Assembly (NCBI GenBank): GCA_002633025.1 | Contig: NMRB01001630.1 | Coordinates: 65,822 to 129,821, forward strand | DNA length: 64,000 bases | Source of the DNA: Notospermus geniculatus | Taxonomy: Eukaryota; Nemertea; Pilidiophora; Heteronemertea; Lineidae | Direction of reading: 5' to 3' | Shown: positions 60,301-64,000 of the stretch, in pieces | Layout of the letters: each line of letters starts with the position of its first letter | Numbering within the stretch: the stretch's first letter is position 1 | The notes under the pieces: generated by a model | Databases searched by the model: none | Told to the model about the DNA's origin: nothing | What the model saw: only the letters and a program-made list of their open reading frames with translations | Made by a program: the position numbers and the translations under genes

Positions 60301-60692
60301 TCTGCCCTATTAGTTTTTACTCGTCTGATCCAGGTTCACCCTACTGAAATTAATACTACTGATTATTCATATCTTCGGCAGTATTTACTGTTTTTGGAGT
60401 AACTACTGCACTAGTATTAAGTAATACTTATTAGTAGTAGCTACAAGTAATTACTGACAGTAGTTACTCCTGTTTTATTCATATAAAAGTCACCAGTAAA
60501 TACTTCAAAAACTGGAGTAAAAGTTATTACTTATTTTTCGTTTTATTCATATCACCCAATGAGTGGAGTGTCCCTTTAACAATATTCTTTTTAGAAGAAT
60601 GGAGAGGTAAAAAATTAATTCGACTCCTTACCTATGCTATGAACTTCCCAGAGCGTTAAAGCCAGGGTGAGTGTAAAAAGGAGAACCTTCAT
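51291..60692 (-). CDS. Five-exon gene: signal peptide, CUB-like domain, mucin-like stalk, transmembrane helix
   Basis: Exons at 60692-60632, 56316-55930, 54330-54272, 53384-53071 and 51364-51291 join in phase (1, 1, 0, 2, then 1 out) with canonical GT/AG sites, giving 298 codons so far. Residues 1-19 are a signal peptide. Residues about 32-149 are CUB-like: SPGYHP near 46-51 corresponds to the SPNYP motif, STHCMCRLSA to the cysteine-containing strand, and GRGWFWMKLES to the C-terminal strand. A linker (150-169) is followed by a Thr/Ser/Pro-rich, probably O-glycosylated stalk (170-222). One helix spans about 249-273 (IIILAIVIAVIVVYV). The tail begins RRAQVKARGD. CUB domains bind proteins or sugars outside the cell, so this is predicted to be a type I cell-surface receptor or adhesion protein. 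The 3' end is uncertain: exon 5 can splice at GTACGTTG or read on to a stop at 51175, giving 336 residues. Confidence 0.7.
51540..51736. repeat. Small element with TTAAAGCGAATCGA ends
   Basis: AGTTAAAGCGAATCGAAAGC and ATCGATTCGCTTTAAATG are inverted. The terminal motif is shared with the 27151 family, but the core differs. Confidence 0.5.
52015..52225. repeat. MITE with GGNCCGTATTCAAAAAG termini
   Basis: GGACCGTATTCAAAAAGGGT and the complement of GGGCCGTATTCAAAAAGTGT. Inner arms AGCCTAAGGCTAAGAATCCA / TGGATTCTTAGCCTTAG and CGCGATTTTC. Lies in intron 4 of the CUB gene. Confidence 0.8.
52424..52825. repeat. MITE with GG(A/C)CC(A/C)(C/T)ATTCAT termini
   Basis: Arms TTTAGCCTAATCAGCGTACA, AATTCTGCACAGGTTAAAGG and ACTATTGT(T)CTG are mirrored on the right up to TTTATGAATATGGCC. 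Inner ACACGCGT arms flank the loop. 402 bp, intron 4. Confidence 0.8.
53071..53384 (-). CDS. Exon 4: mucin-like stalk and transmembrane helix
   Basis: The acceptor has a long pyrimidine tract (TTTTCATTTCTCCTCCTAAC) ending ACGAAG. The stalk has TTTSPMTTTMPS- and TTSTSTSSPSTSSS-type runs, then LPLIGGKRDNSG, then the membrane helix ending IVVYV. The exon ends GTCAG before GTGATT; without splicing the frame would stop one codon later with a three-residue tail. Confidence 0.65.
53566..53780. repeat. Dispersed repeat shared with 11820-11990
   Basis: Same ordered blocks (GGCCGAGATAACTCGGTTTC, AGGTGCCCGACACTGCC). Lies in intron 3 of the CUB gene. Confidence 0.55.
53806..54184. repeat. Foldback MITE with TTTAAAGGGAGACATGCG ends, arms about 125 bp
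   Basis: AATATTGCCCGGCGGGCACA, TTGTCTGAGTTGCAGCGCCG and ACGGTGACACTACGC are mirrored on the right with few changes. The loop has ATACGTGTTGTGTTTTTAGA. Intron 3. Confidence 0.85.
54272..54330 (-). CDS. Exon 3: 59 nt linker
   Basis: Acceptor TTCTCGTAATTTGCAG and donor GCATG followed by GTAAGAT. It takes phase 1 and leaves phase 0, exactly what exon 4 needs. Peptide SVTLSIACNGAGMLSTMSM includes one cysteine. Confidence 0.65.
54364..54653. repeat. MITE with CATTTTGGTTCCCTCAG termini
   Basis: Arms TTGAAAGGTGACTTCGGTAG and CGACCGCCAT are mirrored on the right. Shares its outer 13 bp with 42354-42749. Intron 2. Confidence 0.8.
54729..55366. mobile_element. Two SINEs head-to-head, shared tail, different tRNA-like heads
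   Basis: The minus copy (55022 down to 54735) has box A TGGCCGAACGGGTAAG and box B GGTACGATTCC. The plus copy (55078 up to 55366) has box A TGGCCGAGTGGATAGAG and box B GATCGAATCCC. Both tails contain CAAATAAGGTGGCG, CCCTCCTGGCGTCGTGGGGT, ATCATGTTCTGAGCCT and GCACAAAAAGCC in complement. Lies in intron 2 of the CUB gene. Confidence 0.75.
55379..55819. repeat. MITE with AGCCC(C)TTTTA(T/C)ACTACG termini
   Basis: Ends AGCCCCTTTTATACTACGAG and the complement of AGCCCTTTTTACACTACGC. Internal GAGCACGGCACGG and CCGTGCTCGAC motifs recur in both orientations. 441 bp, intron 2. Confidence 0.7.
55930..56316 (-). CDS. Exon 2: CUB-like domain
   Basis: The acceptor TTTATTTCCTTTTCAG precedes 387 nt, phase 1 at both ends, as is usual for CUB exons. 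The donor is GCGAGC followed by GTAAGA. Conserved positions seen: SPGYHP, the CMC pair, a TLSIHDSLTL strand and GRGWFWMKLES. Only three cysteines are present in this exon, so the usual two-disulphide pattern is incomplete. Confidence 0.7.
56178..56790. repeat. Allelic/false duplication, block 1 (includes start of exon 2)
   Basis: 56178-56374 repeats at 56984-57181 and 56376-56790 repeats at 57748-58155. The single N at 56375 replaces the large foldback that is present in block 2. Confidence 0.75.
56577..56820. repeat. Partial copy of the TTAAAGCGAA...CGGGGTTTGTT MITE
   Basis: GCTCGCGGGGTTTGTTGACA through AAATGTACATTTTTACAG. It breaks off at TTTTAATGGAACCTTG, where unrelated sequence starts. 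Confidence 0.65.
56821..56983. repeat. AT-rich foldback (ATTAATGTGGACAT)
   Basis: GTGGACATTAAATCGA pairs with TCGATTTAATGTGGACAT around a TACATGTATGTCCACA loop. ATTAATGTGGAT repeats follow. Confidence 0.5.
57180..57843. mobile_element. 664 bp foldback element, arms about 255 bp
   Basis: GGTTGCACAAAAAGATATAC, TTGGGAGGACTGCTCTGTCA, GTGGACTCGGTTTTGTACAG and AACCAATGTACAGCT are mirrored from 57843 back to about 57590. The loop is 57440-57590. Block 1 retains only the last 90 bp after its N. Confidence 0.8.
57949..58155. repeat. Partial TTAAAGCGAA-class MITE (duplicate of 56577-56790)
   Basis: Ends abruptly at the N join. Confidence 0.65.
58220..58470. repeat. MITE with ACAGT(A/C)C...GCACAATTGACCTCCCTT termini
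   Basis: GCACAATTGACCTCCCTTCC pairs with AAGGGAGGTCAATTGTGC. CGTACCGTCCTCG / CGAGGAAGGTACG inside. Confidence 0.75.
58471..58677. repeat. MITE with AAAGGCCT(T/C)CATACACTGAAT termini, abutting the previous one
   Basis: AAAGGCCTTCATACACTGAA and AAAAGTCGAAATTA are mirrored at the right end. 207 bp; it starts at the base after the preceding element. Confidence 0.8.
58678..59003. other. Intron 1 sequence, no exon recognised
   Basis: A plus frame at 58751-58993 has no known motif. Confidence 0.25.
59004..59763. repeat. MITE with GGGTGATATGAATAAAA termini, interrupted by another MITE
   Basis: Ends GGGTGATATGAATAAAAATC and TTTTATTCATATCACCC. The inner part is built of AGTA/TACT-rich motifs such as ACTAGCTAGTAGTTACTA in both orientations. 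Interrupted at 59162-59528. Confidence 0.8.
59162..59528. repeat. Nested MITE with AGGGCAAGCAAAAAAAATC termini
   Basis: AGGGCAAGCAAAAAAAATCT and CTTTAGTTTATCGTCC are mirrored by GGACGATAAACTAAA and TTTGTTTGCCCT. 367 bp inside the GGGTGATATG element. A similar AGAGCAAGCAAAAAAAATC-like end occurs near 24133. Confidence 0.8.
59825..60579. repeat. TTTAAAGGGAGAC-class MITE, interrupted by a GGGTGATATG MITE
   Basis: The core matches 33738-34101 (for example ATTGAGCACTCATGACATCA). The sequence ACACAAT / AATGAGTGGAG is split by the insertion at 60159-60557. Confidence 0.8.
60159..60557. repeat. Nested GGGTGATATGAATAAAA MITE, uninterrupted copy
   Basis: Full copy of the 59004 family without the AGGGCAAGC insertion. 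AAT lies on both sides, and the empty site at 34081 has it once (ACACAATGAGTGG), giving a probable 3 bp target duplication. Confidence 0.8.
60632..60692 (-). CDS. Exon 1: start codon and signal peptide
   Basis: ATG at 60692, then KVLLFTLTLALTLWEVHSI, a lysine followed by a hydrophobic core and a polar cleavage region. The donor is ATAG followed by GTAAGG. It is 61 nt long and ends in phase 1. No clear TATA box is seen upstream. Confidence 0.7.
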
Positions 60693-61082
60693 ATCAGCGC
60701 ACGAATGTAGCAGTAAATGTAGTCGGATACGTCAAACTAGCAAATTTGTGCTTGTCCACCCAGATCGATATCAAGTTGAGTGATAAATCTATACAAAGTA
60801 TAAACCTTGCGGGTTATATTTGATACATGGCAAACAACAAATGACGCATAATGCCACAGTCGCAAATAAAAAACACTTGTGTACGGTAAGTGTTGCATGA
60901 ATGCCCCCCAAACACCACCACAGCATATCCGTTATTGACAAATGGCAATAAGATATGATTATAAATTTCTTCAAACCTAAAAAGGAATGACAGGCCTAAC
61001 TATCATGAAAGCCGTAATGAAGAGATCATGAGAAGGTTTGCTTTACAAATTACATGTACATATCCCAGACAAACAGCCCGTG
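60693..61082. other. Upstream region of the CUB gene
   Basis: Presumed promoter and 5' UTR of the minus-strand gene. No unambiguous TATA box or initiator seen. Confidence 0.3.
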
Positions 61083-61482
61083 AGAATCTGTACAGTTCTA
61101 CATCCAGGCTAACCTGGGTTTTGCGCTTAGTTCGCACGGCTCACACCACAAACCCAAGGCCACTCCAGAAGAAAATCTGTCAGGAATGCTGTTCGCTGCT
61201 CTTGTGGTGCACCCCCACTGCATATACGACCATATCGTCCGGAATGGTTGCTTGATGAAACAGCCTAATCGCGACCAATCAGATTTGAATTTACATTGCC
61301 ATACAAGAGCCGAACCCAGAAGTAAACATTGCTGCACACATGCCTTCGGTGTCTGTAACGCAGTCTCTGATTGGCCACCCTGTTGATCGGTGGCGGCTGA
61401 CACGAATTTCATTGGATTGAATCAGCGGTGTTGGTGTGGATTTAACGGAATGCCATCACAGCCGGTAAATCGGCATGCAGTT
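61083..61482. repeat. Foldback-like repeat with CCAATCAGA / CTGATTGG elements
   Basis: GCGACCAATCAGATTTGAAT and GTCTCTGATTGGCCACC are opposed around 61290-61380. The outer ends are unclear, so boundaries are approximate. Confidence 0.3.
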
Positions 61483-61864
61483 CTAGCGTCCAATGGAAAT
61501 AGTAAGTCACATTTTTGGAAAAAATGAATTAACGCCAAATTCGTACATACTAGGTATTTTTTCATCATAATAAACAGTTTTTGTTTGCAAAATGTTCGCC
61601 AAAGCCTCGGAAAGACAGTGGTGCACTTACTCGGTTTTTACGTCTAAGTCATCAGAATTGTGACTTACTACGTTTTTACCTTTGCAAATTCAGCATGAAA
61701 TCAGAGGTAAAACATAGCAAATTGTATTTAATCCTGTTGTATGACATATTTTTAATTAGGAGTGTTTTCCACAACAAAACTCTTCCAAGTTGTCATTCCA
61801 CATAAACCCATTTTTCTCGAAAACAACAAAATGTGACATACTAGGTATTTCCATTGGACGCTAG
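61483..61864. repeat. MITE with CTAGCGTCCAATGGAAATA termini
   Basis: CTAGCGTCCAATGGAAATAG to TATTTCCATTGGACGCTAG. 382 bp. Confidence 0.8.
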
Positions 61865-62044
61865 CGTTGAGGGTGGAGCGATGTCACAACCCTTGTAGTC
61901 ATGTTGGTATCATAGCTGAACTGCATGTACCGGTGTTGTTGAGGAAAACTTGCACTATTTTGGAACGTTTCTCATCACGTATTAAATGACTGAGAAGGCT
62001 GTTTTCTATTGTCGGAAATGATTCTTGCAACTTCAGCAGAATAG
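61865..62044. other. Unassigned spacer
   Basis: Nothing recognised. Confidence 0.2.
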
Positions 62045-62199
62045 CATCCTGAGAATATCAGGCGTTCTTACTGCATGCTCGCTCCCTTCGTCACCGCATG
62101 TGACAACAAAACTCTTCCAAGTTGTCATTCCACATAAACCCATTTTTCTCGAAAACAACAAAATGTGACATACTAGGTATTTCCATTGGACGCTAGCTC
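62045..62199. repeat. Half CATCCTGAGA MITE fused to a second copy of the CTAGCGTCC MITE end
   Basis: CATCCTGAGAATATCAGGCG and CCCTTCGTCACCGCATG match the left half of 415-502. At about 62104 it switches to TGACAACAAAACTCTTCCAA..., which repeats 61768-61864 through CTAG. Confidence 0.65.
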
Positions 62200-62687
62200 C
62201 CGGTATAAACACGTGAGTTTTTAATGATTTATAAGTACATGTAAGTTGCACAGTCAAAATTTACATTCGCCCACAATGAATATGCTGTCGGTCTAACTTA
62301 AACATTTTAAAAGAAGAATGATTTCTGGGTCGATCAAATGCCAGGCACACAAAGCGTTTTGAATGAAGCCAACAATCTTAAAGTAGCCGCGGATCAGGCT
62401 CGTATATTTTCTATAATGAGTATGACAGGCATTGGGCAACAAATACGAATTTGCAAGCAAATGTAGGCCTACTTTTGATAAAAATGCAATGTATTACGAA
62501 CAAAATGACACCTCCCATAGTTATATGCACTCAAAAATAACCGAGCTGCAGAGCAGTTTTGAATGGACCATATTTTCGACAAATTGATATGGTACTTGAT
62601 CTCAGGGTTGGACACTCTGACCTACAGCTCATATCGCGACAGTGGATTCGCCGCTTTTGACAGCCTACTTCTCCTGTGTAACGTACA
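62200..62687. other. No gene recognised
   Basis: CAGTGGATTCGCCGCTT at about 62640 recurs inverted at about 63875, a small shared motif of unknown meaning. Confidence 0.3.
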
Positions 62688-62847
62688 TTTAAAGGCCTGA
62701 ACCCACCGACGCGTTTTCGCGCAGCGGGAAAACGCAGCGGCAGAAAATGCTTTGTTAAAAGGCAGCGGACCGAGAATATAACAAAGAATTTGTCGGGCGG
62801 TGATGAAACCGCGGCGGGAAAACGCGAGAGTGGGTTCAGGCCTTTAA
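62688..62847. repeat. MITE with TTTAAAGGCCTGAACCCAC termini
   Basis: TTTAAAGGCCTGAACCCACC pairs with GTGGGTTCAGGCCTTTAAA. GTTTTCGCGCAGCGGGAAAA motifs inside. A decayed end lies at about 4781-4800. Confidence 0.8.
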
Positions 62848-62950
62848 AGGCCCGTTTCCACAGAAGCGGTAGCGTGAGCGTTTTGACGCTTCGCCCATTG
62901 TTTGGAAGCAGAGCGGCGGAAAATAACAAAAGATTTGATTCCCAGCCTTG
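62848..62950. repeat. Partial element with AAGGCCCGTTTCCACAGAAGC end
   Basis: GGCCCGTTTCCACAGAAGCG matches the terminal motif of the next element, but no matching right end is visible before it. Confidence 0.5.
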
Positions 62951-63133
62951 AGGCCCGTTTCCACTATAGCTGATTCCGCGGCGGTTTGCGGCGAGCGGTG
63001 CGGTTTTCACAGGGCTTTGGATAATCCTTCAATGGTTTAACGATACAATGGCGTATTGATTATCCCAATGCCTGTGAAAACCGATCCGCTCGCCGCAAGA
63101 CGCGGCGGAATCCGCTATAGTGGAAACGGGCCT
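62951..63133. repeat. MITE with AGGCCCGTTTCCACTATAGC termini
   Basis: AGGCCCGTTTCCACTATAGC, GATTCCGC and GTTTTCACAGG arms are mirrored up to GAAACGGGCCT. The loop contains AACGATACAATGG. Confidence 0.85.
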
Positions 63134-63370
63134 TAAATGAATGTACCGGCGGACTGGGAATGACGGCCAAAGGCCACATTCCCAGTCTTCCGGATTATGA
63201 ATTACGGACACTGTAACGTTACACCGACTACATTTTCTAGTTGGGGCGACATTTCTGGTCGACAGAGCATGTAAAAAATGTAACTGGTACTGGTAGGTAA
63301 CTGGTACATTTCTGGTTGGTGAGGTCTTTGCTACATTTCTGGTTGTAACACACCGTAGCTTACATCATAT
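63134..63370. other. Unassigned, with short direct repeats of ACATTTCTGGTTG
   Basis: ACATTTCTGGT(T/C)G occurs three times between 63248 and 63345, with GTAACTGGTAC in tandem. A GGGAATG...CATTCCC pair at 63157-63185. Confidence 0.45.
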
Positions 63371-63438
63371 CATCCTGAGAATCTCTCAGGTCGTAGTCGC
63401 GAAAGGAGCGAGCGCGCAGCCCTGGGATTCTCAGGATG
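63371..63438. repeat. Short CATCCTGAGA MITE (68 bp)
   Basis: CATCCTGAGAATCTCTCAGG to CTGGGATTCTCAGGATG, with GCGAAAGGAGCGAGCGCGC in the loop. Related to 415-502. Confidence 0.7.
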
Positions 63439-63893
63439 ACATCATATGTTAAAGTGCGACTATATGCGTTAGGTGACTCTTTCTCCCTCCACACCTTGAT
63501 ATTAAAGACTGGTCCCCTGTCCAGCCGTATATAGCCAGTGATAACACCGAGGCTGGACTGATACTATATCTTGACACAAAATGGCAACCATAGCTTCACC
63601 ACTTGACAAGTTCAACGTCGGGGTGGTGTTATAGCGTGAATATCCCTTCCTCAGGTAAGGAACACATGCTTCAACTCATTCGTTTGTGTGTAAGAACGCA
63701 AACAATACCTAATTGGTAACTTAGGTCATTCAGACAGATAGATTTGAACAGTCTTGTCGAGCATGCATTGACACAAGATCATGATCAACCTCACCACCAT
63801 GAATTAGCTCTGTGTGTAAATGGTGTACATCGACAGTGTGTATAATGTTATGAACGAGGTCACCGTTACTGAAGCGGCGAATCCACTGTCGCG
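63439..63893. other. No gene recognised
   Basis: Nothing recognised. Confidence 0.25.
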
Positions 63894-64000
63894 ATTTTGG
63901 CTTGAGACGGGGTTGCGGTCCCTTGCGATTACCTTATATGGACTTCCGATTGCCATATAAGGTAACCGCAAGGGAACGCAACCGCGTCTCAAGCCAAAAT
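63894..64000. repeat. Palindromic MITE ending at the window edge
   Basis: ATTTTGGCTTGAGACG(G)GG, GGTTGCG(G/T)TCCCTTGCG and TTACCTTATATGG are mirrored up to the last base. It may continue beyond the window. Confidence 0.75.

Overview
The window is nuclear DNA of an animal, most likely a marine invertebrate (a non-vertebrate deuterostome or a lophotrochozoan fits; I cannot place it further). There are no bacterial-style genes. Open frames are short, exons are small and bounded by GT/AG signals, tRNA-derived SINEs are present, and palindromic inverted-repeat elements (MITEs and foldbacks) fill about half the sequence. The palindrome TACATGTA is scattered throughout. Two runs of N (16363-16767 and 50283-50580) and three single N joins (24096, 56375, 58156) show a draft assembly.

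The best-supported gene lies on the minus strand between 60692 and about 51200. Five exons chain in phase. They encode a signal peptide, one CUB-like domain, a short linker, a Thr/Ser/Pro-rich mucin-like stalk, one transmembrane helix and a basic cytoplasmic tail. The predicted product is a single-pass cell-surface protein. Its introns are packed with MITEs, a head-to-head SINE pair, and what looks like a false allelic duplication (56178-56790 versus 56984-58155) that repeats the start of the CUB exon.

Other coding evidence is partial. At the left edge a minus-strand exon (6-188) has the cysteine spacing of a PAN/apple domain, and an upstream exon (3873-3977) has near-consensus splice sites. 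A Myb/SANT-like first exon (19060-19222) sits inside an inverted-repeat element. A RecQ-helicase-like N-terminal fragment lies at 40332-40442 on the minus strand. A 40-codon terminal exon followed by AATAAA (37231-37353) is repeated in the second copy of a segmental duplication. Several weaker exon candidates lie between 16 and 26 kb.

Layout: 1-11 kb, edge gene plus MITEs. 11.4-14.8 kb, a 3.4 kb element with about 340 bp inverted termini. 14.9-15.7 kb, a cluster of palindromic elements including a tandem dimer. 17.5-30.6 kb, MITEs, SINEs and candidate exons. 34.4-39.1 kb and 42.8-47.7 kb, a direct segmental duplication of about 4.8 kb whose copies carry private insertions and different minisatellite unit counts; copy 2 is flanked by a 92 bp direct repeat. 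51-60.7 kb, the CUB/mucin gene. 58-64 kb, nested and abutting MITEs.

MITE ends fall into a few recurring classes: GGCCGTATTC ends, TTTAAAGGG ends, CATTTTGGTT ends, TTAAAGCGAA ends and CATCCTGAGA ends. Very different cores share the same terminal motif, which suggests that a few transposases mobilised many unrelated passengers.
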